NCBI RefSeq assembly: GCF_030013905.1
Contig: NZ_CP124862.1
Location: 2,297,051-2,361,050 of the forward strand
Origin: Petroclostridium sp. X23
GTDB taxonomy: Bacteria > Bacillota > Clostridia > SK-Y3
Length of the DNA: 64,000 bases
Reading direction: 5' to 3'
The position numbers and the translations under genes are program-made. Below are positions 55,576 to 64,000 of this stretch, in pieces (within the stretch, counting starts at the first letter, position 1; every line of letters begins with the position of its first letter). Under the pieces are notes generated by a model. That model was not told the DNA's origin. It searched no databases and saw only the letters and a list, made by a program, of their open reading frames with translations.

Positions 55576-57477
55576 TTATTCTTGCCCACTCTCCAGTGAA
55601 ACAAACGGTCGGCCTTCACCGCTAAAGAATCGGCTGAACAACTCATAGAATTCCAACCTCAGCACTTGAATTCCTACGATTAGACCTTCCAATCCAATCA
55701 CTAAGATATTTCCTATAATAATAATCAATAAACTGTTTAAGCCTTTTGTGGTTTCAACAAATCCCATCACAACCGCCAGCATTCCCGCATGGCTGAGTGC
55801 GAATGCTCCCACTCTGACAAATGAAATGGTGTTGGTAACAAAGCTTAACAGCACTTCAAACATTTCAAAAAAGGTTTCAACAAAGAATTCACCTTTATCT
55901 TCCGGAAACCAGTCTCTCTTTTTATGTATCAACCTTTCCAGCGGTTCTTTCATAAAAATGCATATCAGTGGCATCACAAAGAAAATCAATGCGAAAAATA
56001 ACGTTAATACCGTCTTCCCGCTTATAAAAGAATAGACTGCCGATCCAATCACCGCCCAATAGAATATAAATCCCGCAAGACCGTTATTATCAAACAATAC
56101 TCTAGCCAATTCCTTTTCTTTAATGCCATTGATAATATTTATAATCATTGCAGAAGTAATTAATACGATCCCAATCCCTATGGCAATCATCAAAATGGTA
56201 TTGATATTGTTCATCGGCTTTATCCACAATGTTGGAATAAGATGTTCATGTCCGAATATGCTTCCATATAGCAAACCGAAAATCATGGACGAAGTCCCAA
56301 CCGGCACCAGTACCTTACCCAAATCCATTCCGCGTTTCTTATACAAAACCCATCCCAGCAGCGCCAGAACAGCACCCTGTCCCAAATCACCGAACATCAT
56401 GCCAAACATAAAAACATACGTGAGTGCCAGAAACATGGTTGGATCCACCTCATTGTACGAAGGCAGTCCGTACATCTTTACAAAAGCTTCAAAAGGTTTA
56501 AATAGTACAGGATTTTTCAATATGGTAGGAGGCTTCACTTTTTTTACTATCTCAGGCTCTTCGGCAATATATGTAATGCTTTGTTCTTTATCCAATTCTT
56601 GTGTAAACTTCTTTAAATATAGCTCAGGAATCCACCCTACAATGTAAAAAGATTCCCGCGTATGTGCCGCAAATCTTCTGATATTAAACGCCTGATATAA
56701 TTGCTTTATAGAAGCACAAACCCTAATAAGTGTTTCTTGCTCCTTTGCGACATATTCATCCAGCTCCTGCTGCACACGGTTTTTTTCATTATTTAACCGT
56801 TTGAGCTCATCATTAAGCTGTATTAACGCCTGTGCGGGAGTTCCACTGACTTTGCCCGATATGCGTATCCTCTCAAAGTACAATGAGGAGAATATACTGT
56901 CAATTTTCTCTTCATAAACATCCGGTGTGAAATAGATCCCCCAGACATAGTCGGCCTCCTGTAAAACCATGATAAAGAATGCTTCTATATCTTGCAGATA
57001 CATTTCCAGCTTTTTATAGCTGTCCTTGGGCAGCCGCCCAAAGCGGAATTTTATAAAACGAAAGTTAAAAAGTCTCTCCAGTTCCACGTCTACATCCTTC
57101 ATAGGCTTTAACTGTTTCACTATTTGCGTGTTTTCTATCATGTTTTTCTCGATTTCTTCTTTGCGGTTCTTAAATACCTTTAGTCTCTCCCCCACGGCGT
57201 CAATATACTTTTCCATTTCTGCTATAGAATCCGCGGACGGGCTCTCCCATTTCCCTTTTAATGAGAGATTTACATATTCAACGATCTCTTTGGACTTCTT
57301 CATAAGGCTTTCATAAGGATTTTCTTCAATATAAGGGTACAACCCTTTGACATTATCCAGGACACTCATGGCATTTTCAAGATGAATATTATTTTGTAAA
57401 ATATGATCCAGCATAAAGCTGTCTAACTTATTCTTCGGTCCCACGATATTAATAAACTTCATCTTTAATATGGCCAT
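55576..57477 (-). CDS. ntpI: V-type ATP synthase subunit I (stator membrane subunit)
   Basis: The 633-residue a/I subunit has a cytoplasmic N-terminal half with coiled coils (about 1-320) and a membrane half with seven or eight helices. [26 protein letters not shown] is the family block (part shown), and [18 protein letters not shown] contains the conserved Arg/His region in the ion path. ATG at 57477 with GAGGTGG upstream; the longer frame overlaps ntpC. Follows ntpC, precedes ntpK. Confidence 0.95.
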   Translation of the reverse strand: MAILKMKFINIVGPKNKLDSFMLDHILQNNIHLENAMSVLDNVKGLYPYIEENPYESLMKKSKEIVEYVNLSLKGKWESPSADSIAEMEKYIDAVGERLKVFKNRKEEIEKNMIENTQIVKQLKPMKDVDVELERLFNFRFIKFRFGRLPKDSYKKLEMYLQDIEAFFIMVLQEADYVWGIYFTPDVYEEKIDSIFSSLYFERIRISGKVSGTPAQALIQLNDELKRLNNEKNRVQQELDEYVAKEQETLIRVCASIKQLYQAFNIRRFAAHTRESFYIVGWIPELYLKKFTQELDKEQSITYIAEEPEIVKKVKPPTILKNPVLFKPFEAFVKMYGLPSYNEVDPTMFLALTYVFMFGMMFGDLGQGAVLALLGWVLYKKRGMDLGKVLVPVGTSSMIFGLLYGSIFGHEHLIPTLWIKPMNNINTILMIAIGIGIVLITSAMIINIINGIKEKELARVLFDNNGLAGFIFYWAVIGSAVYSFISGKTVLTLFFALIFFVMPLICIFMKEPLERLIHKKRDWFPEDKGEFFVETFFEMFEVLLSFVTNTISFVRVGAFALSHAGMLAVVMGFVETTKGLNSLLIIIIGNILVIGLEGLIVGIQVLRLEFYELFSRFFSGEGRPFVSLESGQE

Positions 57478-57487
57478 ACCCACCACC

Positions 57488-58540
57488 TCACTTTTCCAAT
57501 CCTGCCACAATATATTTTTTTATCTGATCAGGACTAAGCTGATATCTAATTCCTTCAATAATCGAGATAATATTACGAATTTCTATTTCTTTCAAATGCA
57601 AATACGCCATTAAAGAAGCAATGGAAAAAGGCTGACGCATTAAAAGTCTCTTATGTAGTTTATATACATAGTAAGTGAAATTTTGCTCATAGAAATACTC
57701 TTTACCCTCTAAAAAAATCTGATTATATTTTGTGGTCTGTACGAGTTCCAGTACTTCTTCGGGTGTCTTTGCCTCAACCATATTTATCAATTGCGCTTTA
57801 CTAATCCTATATGTAAACGGAATGGTGTAGCTGTATATAATTTCTTTTGGCGTGTTATAATACTTTTTACATCTGTAAATCCACAGTATATTCAAAATAT
57901 CAATTTCACTGCCAAATGACTGTAGTATCGCTTTATGGTCTTCATTCTTCAGCAATTTGTCTTTTTGCTTCCAAAGGCGGGTAAAAAAATACATATCCAA
58001 ACTCATCTCAATACTAAATAAGTTTAGATGCTGGGTGTTGGTAATAAAGGGAGAGAGTACATCATAATAAATACTGCCTTTTAGGTTTTGAATAAATTGC
58101 TGAATATCTTTGGATGATGCAACATTTTCGATATCAATCGTACTGTATTTCCTCAGAAAAATTAAAGAATCATGAACTAGCTGGGTATTGTGTTCTGTGT
58201 CCAACACCCTTAAAAGAATTTTAAGATCTTCTATTTCGTATCTCAAAAACGCAAGCTTTAAGAAAGCTTTAGCGTTACCTTGTACAAATCTGAATAGTTT
58301 AATATAATCATTGATAAGCACCTTTTTAAATACTTTTTCCAATTGACCTCTATGAATTGTAGTTTCATTTATTTCATCTAATATTGTTTGATAGTGCGTA
58401 TTATACTTTAAATATGCTGCAACATCCTGAACTGACCTTTTTACTACCAATTCTTCATAATCGGCAGATGTTAGGCTCCTTGCCAGCATGACCCGAACCT
58501 TTGCATGCAAACTGCTATATCTGTATAATGATAATGACAT
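57488..58540 (-). CDS. ntpC: V-type ATP synthase subunit C
   Basis: The 350-residue all-helical funnel-shaped subunit connects the central stalk to the K ring. Family features are the N-terminal [24 protein letters not shown] (in part), repeated three-helix units and the C-terminal [28 protein letters not shown] at 58540 has a GGGCGGTG-like site; it begins 4 bp after the first gene of the operon. Confidence 0.92.
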   Translation of the reverse strand: MSLSLYRYSSLHAKVRVMLARSLTSADYEELVVKRSVQDVAAYLKYNTHYQTILDEINETTIHRGQLEKVFKKVLINDYIKLFRFVQGNAKAFLKLAFLRYEIEDLKILLRVLDTEHNTQLVHDSLIFLRKYSTIDIENVASSKDIQQFIQNLKGSIYYDVLSPFITNTQHLNLFSIEMSLDMYFFTRLWKQKDKLLKNEDHKAILQSFGSEIDILNILWIYRCKKYYNTPKEIIYSYTIPFTYRISKAQLINMVEAKTPEEVLELVQTTKYNQIFLEGKEYFYEQNFTYYVYKLHKRLLMRQPFSIASLMAYLHLKEIEIRNIISIIEGIRYQLSPDQIKKYIVAGLEK

Positions 58541-58544
58541 GTTT

Positions 58545-58856
58545 TCACCGCCCAATAATCCGGTTCATCAACAGATCTTCCCATTCATCCTTTTTTTCTG
58601 CTGCATATCGGATCATGGACTCCGTCTGCTGCTTCACCTTACTGTTGATTTCCTTAATTCTACTCTGGGCCTCTTGCATTTCACGTTCTCTGATTTGTCG
58701 GATTTTTCTTTCAACCTTTGAATGTATTTCCTGTTCCATGTCCTGTATCTCTAATTCTAAAGCTTCATCGATTTTTTGCTTTTCTTGATCCGCATCATCC
58801 ACAATCTGTTGTGCTTTTTGCTCAATTTCGAGAATTTTCTTTATAATCGCATCCAA
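58545..58856 (-). CDS. V-type ATP synthase peripheral-stalk subunit G/H
   Basis: A 103-residue, almost entirely coiled-coil protein (KKILEIEQKAQQIVDDADQE to EMQEAQSRIKEINSKV) that pairs with subunit E in the outer stalk. Length and composition fit subunit H/G. The start is TTG at 58856 with GGAGGGG 8 nt upstream; the long open frame above it reads through the promoter leader and is not coding. First gene of the operon. Confidence 0.85.
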   Translation of the reverse strand: MDAIIKKILEIEQKAQQIVDDADQEKQKIDEALELEIQDMEQEIHSKVERKIRQIREREMQEAQSRIKEINSKVKQQTESMIRYAAEKKDEWEDLLMNRIIGR

Positions 58857-58897
58857 AAAAATATCCCCTCCATTCGTGCCTACGGTTTCAAATTTAA

Positions 58898-58938
58898 GAC
58901 GAGGGGGCCAAAGAATAAGAATTCTGAACTCCCTCGTC
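58898..58938 (-). promoter_or_regulatory. Leader hairpin of the V-ATPase operon
   Basis: GACGAGGG and CCCTCGTC form a perfect 8-bp stem around a 25-nt loop in the 5' untranslated region, between the promoter and the first start codon. No U run follows, so simple termination is unlikely. Confidence 0.5.
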
Positions 58939-58978
58939 CGGAAATACAAAAATACATTATAGAATTGACATATCATAT

Positions 58979-59007
58979 ATTATATAAAAAAAAAACCAAA
59001 ATGTCAA
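58979..59007 (-). promoter_or_regulatory. Sigma-A-type promoter of the V-ATPase operon
   Basis: Consensus TTGACA (59002-59007), 17-bp T-rich spacer and TATAAT (58979-58984) on the minus strand; untranslated leader of about 115 nt. Confidence 0.85.
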
Positions 59008-59021
59008 AATTTCCATTGTTA

Positions 59022-59525
59022 TTAGTCTTTCATGTAACACGCTACTATTTCACCAAAGAATAAGGTATGATAGTCGCCATTTGGATAACATCTGGTATCA
59101 TATTCTTGATTTAAGGAATTAGAATCTACGTCTTTTTTAAAGACTACCTTGCACTCAAAATGCAAGTCACACTGCTCAATGACAGGAACATCTACTACTT
59201 TCCCGGAGACAGGCGTTAAACCGCATTCTTTAAATTTATCAATATCCCTTCCTGACTTTGCACCACATAATGCCAATTCTTTTTTCAAGCTGCTAAAAGG
59301 TACACTTACGGTAAACTCTCCGCTTTTTTCAATAAGACCATATGTAAACCTGGATTTTCTAACAGGAACAATAAAAATCGGCATTGCCCACATTCTTCCT
59401 ACAAATCCCCAGCCAATGGTCATAGTATTTAGCTTTTCTCCTTTTGCTGTCAAGAAGATCCCGCTTCCTGCAAGCCCACGATTCACCTCTGTCATATAGC
59501 GATCATAAGGTACATCTTTAAACAT
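59022..59525 (-). CDS. Flavin reductase-like FMN-binding protein
   Basis: A 167-residue cytosolic protein of the flavin reductase family (split-barrel FMN-binding). Features are NTMTIGWGFVGRMWAMPIFIVPVRKSRFTYGLI, in which the loop after beta strand 3 contacts FMN, and GEFTVSVPF; motifs quoted in part. It lacks a separate electron-transfer partner nearby. ATG at 59525 has GGGAGAG 6 nt upstream. Physiological role unknown. Confidence 0.85.
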   Translation of the reverse strand: MFKDVPYDRYMTEVNRGLAGSGIFLTAKGEKLNTMTIGWGFVGRMWAMPIFIVPVRKSRFTYGLIEKSGEFTVSVPFSSLKKELALCGAKSGRDIDKFKECGLTPVSGKVVDVPVIEQCDLHFECKVVFKKDVDSNSLNQEYDTRCYPNGDYHTLFFGEIVACYMKD

Positions 59526-59685
59526 GATGATCTCTCCCTTCATTTTCTTAAGAGTTTAAAGACTCGCCTCCGTCTGAAGCCACCATTTACTAAAGCATGA
59601 GTAATCATATATGATATATACCCACTCTCTGGCATCCATTATTAAATATATACAACATTTTTAATAAATATCCTGCCATTCGTAA

Positions 59686-59712
59686 AAAAACAGCATCTGA
59701 AATGCTGTTTTT
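59686..59712 (-). terminator. Intrinsic terminator of sigI-rsgI
   Basis: AAAAACAGCAT pairs with ATGCTGTTTTT across CTGAA, with a U run on the minus strand, immediately after the rsgI stop. Confidence 0.9.
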
Positions 59713-59714
59713 CA

Positions 59715-61037
59715 TCAATCTTTTTTGTTCTTCTCTTTTTTATCTTCATTCTCATTCTTATTTTCATCTTCATTCTGTCTACTGGCTTTGTTGCTGTCTT
59801 TATCTTCATTTTCGTTTTTTGCTTTTCCTTGGCCGATGGTTTCGCTCTGATCTTCTACATCTTTATTATACAAATCCTCTCGTACTTTTGAATCTGCTTT
59901 TTTTTCTTTCTCTTCATTTTGTTTATCTTCTTTTTTTGCACTCTCCTCCTCTATATCGTCGTTCTTAGATGTCTGTTTTTCGAGCGGCAATGACACGTTC
60001 GGCTGTTGAGACGTGTCATCTTTCTTTTCCTGTTTTTTCTGTTCCACAGGTAGTATTTTATTATCTTGATTATTTTTTTGTCTTGTATTTTTCTCTTCTT
60101 CTATCTTCTTATTGTTCTGATTTACTTGATTCTGTTTTTTGACCTCCACCGTGTCTTCCTTCTTATCTACATTTCCTTGTTTATTATCAACTTTATCCTT
60201 ATCGCTAGCTTCTTCTTTTTCTTTTTCTTTATCTTTTTCTTTTTCTTTATCTTTTTCTTTATCTTTTTCTTTATCTTTTTCTTTTTCTTTTTCTTTTTCT
60301 TTATCTTTATCTTTATCCTTCTGCTTCTTTATATTCTCCATAATATCTTTTACAGATTTATCCTTTACTTCGTCGATGTCCGCATCGGGAGACACCTGTT
60401 GAAGCTGTTCCAATAGAAGAAATTTACCTACCGAAATACTTTCCTCTCTAGCCAGAACACGTTTTTCAATAGTTACTCCTTCGGCAGTTACGTGTCCTTC
60501 AATATCGCTATTGTTCATTTCTCCGGCAGCATACTCTTTTACTTCCTCGCTGATTTTTTTCGCCACCTTTTGTTTTGAAGAAGATACGGTAATAAATATT
60601 TCATTATCTTGACTATCCTTTAAATAGTTTTCCTCATGCGCCTTATCAATTAGAGTAGTGATTACAACGTTCACTTCTTTATGCATAAATCGCTGAGAGC
60701 CGTCTATTATTTTCTTCCCATCCTCATTCAAGGGTTGTACGTCCAAAACCTTTTCAAACCTATTAAGGACTATTTCAACGCTAGGGTTAATATCCATACT
60801 CACATAGCTATATGGAGAATAATATCCGTATAACCCTAACCCGATAGCAATAACGAAGACTGCCGCAACAGCTGCGATTCTCTGCAAAAAGGGTAAATAT
60901 CTAATATTTGAACCGGTTTGCACATCTATTTCTTGTCCTTCTCTGCATCCTTCCACATATTTTATCTTTTTAAAACAGCCATTATTATCAACTACAATCA
61001 TATTTTTTCCGTCTATTTCAACCACTATCGCCTTCAT
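59715..61037 (-). CDS. rsgI: RsgI-type anti-sigma factor with long charged tail
   Basis: The 440-residue protein has an N-terminal RsgI domain (residues 1-55, KAIVVEIDGKNMIVVDNNG) that binds SigI, one transmembrane helix (IAAVAAVFVIAIGLGLYGY), then the conserved DINPSVEIVLNRFEKVL region. The extracellular C-terminal ~190 residues are Lys/Glu/Asp/Gln repeats without a carbohydrate-binding module, unlike many cellulolytic Clostridium RsgI proteins. ATG at 61037 has GGAGG 7 nt upstream, and this site overlaps the end of sigI; the sigI stop is 5 bp away, so translation is coupled. Confidence 0.9.
   Translation of the reverse strand: MKAIVVEIDGKNMIVVDNNGCFKKIKYVEGCREGQEIDVQTGSNIRYLPFLQRIAAVAAVFVIAIGLGLYGYYSPYSYVSMDINPSVEIVLNRFEKVLDVQPLNEDGKKIIDGSQRFMHKEVNVVITTLIDKAHEENYLKDSQDNEIFITVSSSKQKVAKKISEEVKEYAAGEMNNSDIEGHVTAEGVTIEKRVLAREESISVGKFLLLEQLQQVSPDADIDEVKDKSVKDIMENIKKQKDKDKDKEKEKEKEKDKEKDKEKDKEKEKDKEKEKEEASDKDKVDNKQGNVDKKEDTVEVKKQNQVNQNNKKIEEEKNTRQKNNQDNKILPVEQKKQEKKDDTSQQPNVSLPLEKQTSKNDDIEEESAKKEDKQNEEKEKKADSKVREDLYNKDVEDQSETIGQGKAKNENEDKDSNKASRQNEDENKNENEDKKEKNKKD
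60211..60320. repeat. Low-complexity hexamer tract within rsgI
   Basis: Tandem TTTTTC/TTTATC hexamers (plus strand) encode alternating Lys-Glu and Lys-Asp pairs in RsgI. Repeat-number changes of 6 bp keep the frame, so length may vary between strains. Confidence 0.85.
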
Positions 61038-61041
61038 TAAA

Positions 61042-61743
61042 TCACCTCCAATTAATAAAGTCACGGATAAATTCATATTCACCTAACATAATTACAACAC
61101 CGGCGATGATATAATTACGTCCACGTTCTATTTTTTTTCGGTTAATCCTTAACTTCTCACAAACTTTTGCAACCGGCAAGTACCTTTTCTTAAGTAAAAT
61201 GTCGGCAACACTTTTATCACTCACAATACATTGAATGATTTTTTGATAAAGCTTTCTTGTTCCTTCTTGCTTTGGCGATGCCTGTGCCACATCCGAAAAA
61301 CTGATTTCCCAATACGCCAACTCTTTCTTTAACTCTTCTAATTCAATCCGCCTTGCCCTTTCCAATTCCAACCGGTCATATTCATCTATCGCTTCTCGCA
61401 TACTTAAATCATACTCTTCATGATCTTCAGTATTTAGTGAGCCTTCTATAGAAGTTTCATTACTGTATTTTTTCTGTTTTCTATAGTAGTCGACTAACCT
61501 TCTTCGAATAATCTGACTGGAAAAAGCTAAGAAATTCCCTTTATTCCGGTCATACCCATTAATCGCCTCATGAAATGCCATTAAGCCAATACTTAATTCA
61601 TCATCTCTGCCATATTCAACATATCTACCTGTTGATTTTTGAACACACGATGCGATAAAAGGTTTATATTCTTCAATAAAACTATTCAATTGATCCGGAT
61701 CATCCTTTATGGATATAACCCTTAGCGCTATGGCTTTATCCAT
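61042..61743 (-). CDS. sigI: RNA polymerase sigma factor SigI
   Basis: The 233-residue SigI family sigma factor. The N-terminal sigma-70 region 2 has SCVQKSTGRYVEYGRDDELSIGLMAFHEAI and QIIRRRLVDYYRKQKK (quoted in part). The C-terminal SigI-specific DNA-binding domain has LPVAKVCEKLRINRKKIERGRNYI. ATG at 61743 has AAGGGAGG 6 nt upstream. SigI is held by RsgI, encoded next, and controls heat or wall/polysaccharide responses in relatives. No clear SigI-type promoter was found upstream. Confidence 0.93.
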   Translation of the reverse strand: MDKAIALRVISIKDDPDQLNSFIEEYKPFIASCVQKSTGRYVEYGRDDELSIGLMAFHEAINGYDRNKGNFLAFSSQIIRRRLVDYYRKQKKYSNETSIEGSLNTEDHEEYDLSMREAIDEYDRLELERARRIELEELKKELAYWEISFSDVAQASPKQEGTRKLYQKIIQCIVSDKSVADILLKKRYLPVAKVCEKLRINRKKIERGRNYIIAGVVIMLGEYEFIRDFINWR

Positions 61744-61879
61744 AATTGCCTCCCTTATTACTCCCTCATATATGCCAACAAACATGAGTATATTATTATA
61801 AATATTCGTATTCTTAAACCGGCAATGCTCACTCCGCTATACGCAAAGAATATTAAATTGCCCCTATCCATTCATATCA

Positions 61880-62110
61880 TTATCGTATACTTAATCTTTC
61901 ATCTTGTATATAGCTTCTGATAGACTTAACAGAAATATTAAATTTTGACGCTAATTCCATCACACTACTGTTAGGATGCTCTATCAGATATTCTCTGATA
62001 GCCGAGAAAACTTCATCATACTTGGATTTGCATTGTGGACAAACATTATAGCTTCCAGTGCTATATATGTATACATTCCCGCACCTGATGCAATTTGCAA
62101 GCTTACTCAA
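61880..62110 (-). CDS. Small zinc-ribbon and helix-turn-helix protein (YvyF-like)
   Basis: The 76-residue protein has a zinc ribbon with four cysteines (NCIRCG and VCPQC) and a C-terminal helix-turn-helix (SVMELASKFNISVKSIRSYI). The layout matches YvyF/TIGR03826 flagellar-operon proteins, but no flagellar gene is near. TTG start at 62110 with GGAGGGG upstream. Likely DNA-binding; target unknown. Confidence 0.65.
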   Translation of the reverse strand: MSKLANCIRCGNVYIYSTGSYNVCPQCKSKYDEVFSAIREYLIEHPNSSVMELASKFNISVKSIRSYIQDERLSIR

Positions 62111-62290
62111 AATTACCCCTCCAATTGCAGTATTATACTACATATCAAATACTTTAACAAAAGCAATTATTAACATTATCTATAATAGTATTCGTACACA
62201 GTAATATTAAAAACAGGGTAATTTATAACAAATTTAAAAACAATCATGCTATTTATGCGTTCTTACGTAGAATATTTCTAAGAAATAAAC

Positions 62291-62322
62291 AAAGACACCC
62301 TTATTAAAATAAGGATGCCTTT
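62291..62322 (-). terminator. Intrinsic terminator of amt
   Basis: A 15-bp stem (AAAGACACCCTTATT and its near complement) with a 2-nt loop and a T-rich tail on the minus strand, 28 bp after amt. Confidence 0.82.
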
Positions 62323-62350
62323 TTATAAATTTGCTTATCAAATTCTATGC

Positions 62351-63694
62351 TTAAAAAATATTAGCTGTAGATGAAGGGTCTGTATAAGCTGAAATTCCAT
62401 GTTCTCCGATGTCCAGCCCGTTACTTTCTTCTTCTTCAGATACTCTGATTCCTATGGTTGCCTTCAGTGCACCAAATACGATCAGACCCATCACTGCCGC
62501 AAAACCAAGGGCTGCTGTAACACCTAAAGTTTGTACGCCCAGAAGCTTGATACCGCCACCGTACAGTAAGCCACCTTCTTTTGCAAACAATCCAACCATG
62601 ATAGTTCCGAAGCTGCCGCAAACTCCGTGAACAGATATTGCACCAACAGGATCATCGATTTTAGCAACTCTATCAAAGAACTCGACAGCTAATATCATCA
62701 ACACCCCTGCAATACCACCAATAACCAATGCGCCATTTGGAGTCACTGCAGCTGTTCCGGCAGTAATAGCAACGAGGCCCGCCAAACATCCGTTCAATGT
62801 TAAGCTCACATCCGGCTTACCGTATTTAACCCAACTAAATAGCATGCTTGTAATGGTTGCAGCTGCACCTGCCAATAATGTAGTTACTGCGATTGACGCA
62901 ATATCCGGAGTGGTACCTGAAATGGTACTACCTGGATTAAATCCAAACCATCCGAACCAAAGAAGAAGTACGCCTAATGCGCCGAGTGGAATACTATGTC
63001 CCGGAATCGCATGAACTTTTCCATCTTGTGTGTACTTACCGGTTCTGGCACCTACCATCCATGCCCCGATTAAAGCTGTGACCCCGCCAACGCCATGTAC
63101 AACTGTAGATCCTGCAAAATCAATAAATCCTAAGTTTGAAAGCCATCCGCCTCCCCAAATCCAGTGACCGATCACAGGATAAGTAACGGAGCAAATAAGT
63201 ATGCAGAAAAACAAATATGCACTGAACTTTGTTCTCTCAGCCATGGCACCGGATACAATGGTTGCGCAGGTGGCTGCGAATACTGCTTGGAAAAACCAGA
63301 AAGCATCTAACGGTATTCCGAAATCAAACAAATCACGTTGTGTCAATGCAAAACCTTTCGCGCCGATCAGACCTGCGATGTCCGGTCCAAACATCAACGC
63401 AAACCCTATAAGATAATAGGCAACTACACCTATTGAAATCGTCATAACATTTTTCATAATAATGTTTACTGTATTTTTAGATTGTGTGAAACCTGCTTCT
63501 ACGCAGGTAAAGCCTGCATGCATTAAGAAAACCAGAAAAGCCGCTATCATTACCCAAACCGTGTCTATAGCAACCGCATTACTCTCGGGTGTAGGGCCTT
63601 CAGCAGCAAATGCCGCAACAGGCATACATAAAATTAAAATAGAACTTAAAACAAGCATTAAAATCATTCTTAACTTCATTGTTCTTAACATCAT
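62351..63694 (-). CDS. amt: Ammonium transporter Amt
   Basis: The 447-residue protein has a signal peptide (SSILILCMPVAAFAAEG) and eleven helices of the Amt/MEP/Rh family. DTVWVMIAAFLVFLMHAGFTCVEAGF and the pore His in VHGVGGVTALIG and SVHGVCGSFGTIMVG are present (quoted in part). ATG at 63694 has AAGGAGG 5 nt upstream (ATG 63691 is an alternative). No glnB/glnK lies next to it in the window. Expression probably depends on the leader terminator at 63731-63816. Confidence 0.95.
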   Translation of the reverse strand: MMLRTMKLRMILMLVLSSILILCMPVAAFAAEGPTPESNAVAIDTVWVMIAAFLVFLMHAGFTCVEAGFTQSKNTVNIIMKNVMTISIGVVAYYLIGFALMFGPDIAGLIGAKGFALTQRDLFDFGIPLDAFWFFQAVFAATCATIVSGAMAERTKFSAYLFFCILICSVTYPVIGHWIWGGGWLSNLGFIDFAGSTVVHGVGGVTALIGAWMVGARTGKYTQDGKVHAIPGHSIPLGALGVLLLWFGWFGFNPGSTISGTTPDIASIAVTTLLAGAAATITSMLFSWVKYGKPDVSLTLNGCLAGLVAITAGTAAVTPNGALVIGGIAGVLMILAVEFFDRVAKIDDPVGAISVHGVCGSFGTIMVGLFAKEGGLLYGGGIKLLGVQTLGVTAALGFAAVMGLIVFGALKATIGIRVSEEEESNGLDIGEHGISAYTDPSSTANIF

Positions 63695-63730
63695 TGTTAC
63701 CTCCTTAAATATTTGACTACTGTAAATATA

Positions 63731-63816
63731 AAACAAAAAAAGACGCAATCCACTAAAGAGATTCCTCTCTCTAATGAAGCGTCTTTACTTCGGTTCCATA
63801 TTACAACCCTGTAATA
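63731..63816 (-). promoter_or_regulatory. amt leader: hexaloop hairpin plus intrinsic terminator
   Basis: In the transcript a hairpin with stem TATTAC/GTAATA and loop AGGGTT (63799-63816) is followed by a second (63751-63776) with a 10-bp stem and loop AGGAAT. The second is enclosed in AAAGACGC/GCGTCTTT (63739-63786) and a U run (63731-63741), a full terminator. All of this is downstream of the promoter and upstream of the amt start. Confidence 0.8.
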
Positions 63817-63829
63817 ATAACTTAAGTAC

Positions 63830-63858
63830 ATTATAAAGTATTTCTCTATAATTTGCAA
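63830..63858 (-). promoter_or_regulatory. Sigma-A-type promoter of amt
   Basis: TTGCAA (63853-63858), 17 bp, TATAAT (63830-63835) on the minus strand. The leader to the amt ATG is about 130 nt. Confidence 0.75.
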
Positions 63859-63865
63859 GTATTTT

Positions 63866-64000
63866 TTATAGGAAATTCATTTTCGCTCGCAATATATAAA
63901 TGTATGGAATTAATTCACGTTGTTTTTTTATTAATATCGCCTGTTTTTCCCCATCAGTATAATCGCCTTGTCTAACATGAGTATGAAAGCTATTATCCAT
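63866..64000 (-). CDS. C-terminal part of an unrecognised ORF (cut by window edge)
   Basis: A frame stays open from the window end to a stop at 63866 (44 codons, ending IYILRAKMNFL, basic and hydrophobic). The codon at the edge is ATG, but no upstream sequence is available to judge the start. No family recognised. The amt promoter begins 8 bp after its stop. Confidence 0.35.
   Translation of the reverse strand: MDNSFHTHVRQGDYTDGEKQAILIKKQRELIPYIYILRAKMNFL

Noticed and set aside
58857..58976. Longer first V-ATPase subunit reading up to 58976
   Set aside because: The extra codons read through the leader hairpin to the promoter; the TTG at 58856 has a strong ribosome site and gives family length.
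60066..60416. Plus-strand frames rich in Phe or Ser opposite rsgI
   Set aside because: They are the reverse reading of the Lys/Glu/Asp hexamer tract in rsgI.
61786..61879. SigI-dependent autoregulatory promoter before sigI
   Set aside because: No CCCCC-type -35 with a CGAA/CGTA -10 at suitable spacing could be found in this gap.

Overview
The window is AT-rich DNA with Shine-Dalgarno sites of the AAGGAGG type and many TTG/GTG starts. Its gene content points to an anaerobic, endospore-forming member of the Clostridia: YtrH/YtrI and Spo0E-like sporulation proteins, the CdaA/CdaR cyclic-di-AMP module, a SigI/RsgI pair, a V-type ATPase and citrate lyase. I cannot name the species. No rRNA, tRNA, CRISPR array, insertion sequence or prophage was recognised.

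Layout. 1-4.1 kb: patatin-like protein (partial), FAD-dependent dehydrogenase, cdaR and cdaA, read leftward from a sigma-A-type promoter. 4.4-7.2 kb: BON-domain protein, site-2 protease, ytrI, ytrH and a 51-residue Spo0E-like phosphatase. 7.3-14.5 kb: class-III aminotransferase with a U32 peptidase, orphan Spo0B-type sensor kinase, Amidase_6-type protein, and an XRE regulator whose S24-like domain has lost its catalytic pair. 14.7-16.5 kb: pyridoxal kinase plus ECF S component (vitamin B6 salvage). 16.6-38.5 kb: a large tricarboxylate locus. Leftward it encodes MmgE/PrpD, a broken prpF, an aconitase-family hydratase, citrate lyase (citD, citE, citF), a LarA-type racemase homologue, a TctCBA tricarboxylate transporter, a TAXI-TRAP transporter, a DUF6282 hydrolase, citG and citX. 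Rightward it encodes a LysR regulator and citC, with a chemoreceptor between them. 38.6-41.9 kb: mnmA, HD-domain phosphohydrolase, hom. 42-49.2 kb: pstS-pstC-pstA-chemoreceptor-pstB-phoU, with Pho-box-like repeats before pstS and before the chemoreceptor. 49.4-59 kb: DUF378 protein and a nine-gene V-ATPase operon. 59-64 kb: flavin reductase, rsgI, sigI, a small zinc-ribbon protein, and amt behind a leader terminator.

How it works together. In the tricarboxylate locus, CitDEF splits citrate to acetate and oxaloacetate. CitG and CitX make and attach the prosthetic group on CitD, and CitC acetylates it. Two importers of different families could bring in tri- or dicarboxylates. The aconitase-like protein, MmgE/PrpD, LarA homologue and DUF6282 protein would be expected to funnel other acids toward citrate, but their substrates cannot be read from sequence. 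A 207-bp promoter block is duplicated in front of both lysR and citC with 12 mismatches, which ties citC to the regulator.

Other signals. The pst operon carries an internal methyl-accepting chemotaxis protein with its own 11-bp-period direct repeats, suggesting phosphate-controlled chemotaxis. The amt leader combines a sigma-A-type promoter, a hexaloop hairpin and a full intrinsic terminator, suggesting control by antitermination. Intergenic spaces hold several families of dispersed hairpins and tandem heptamers.
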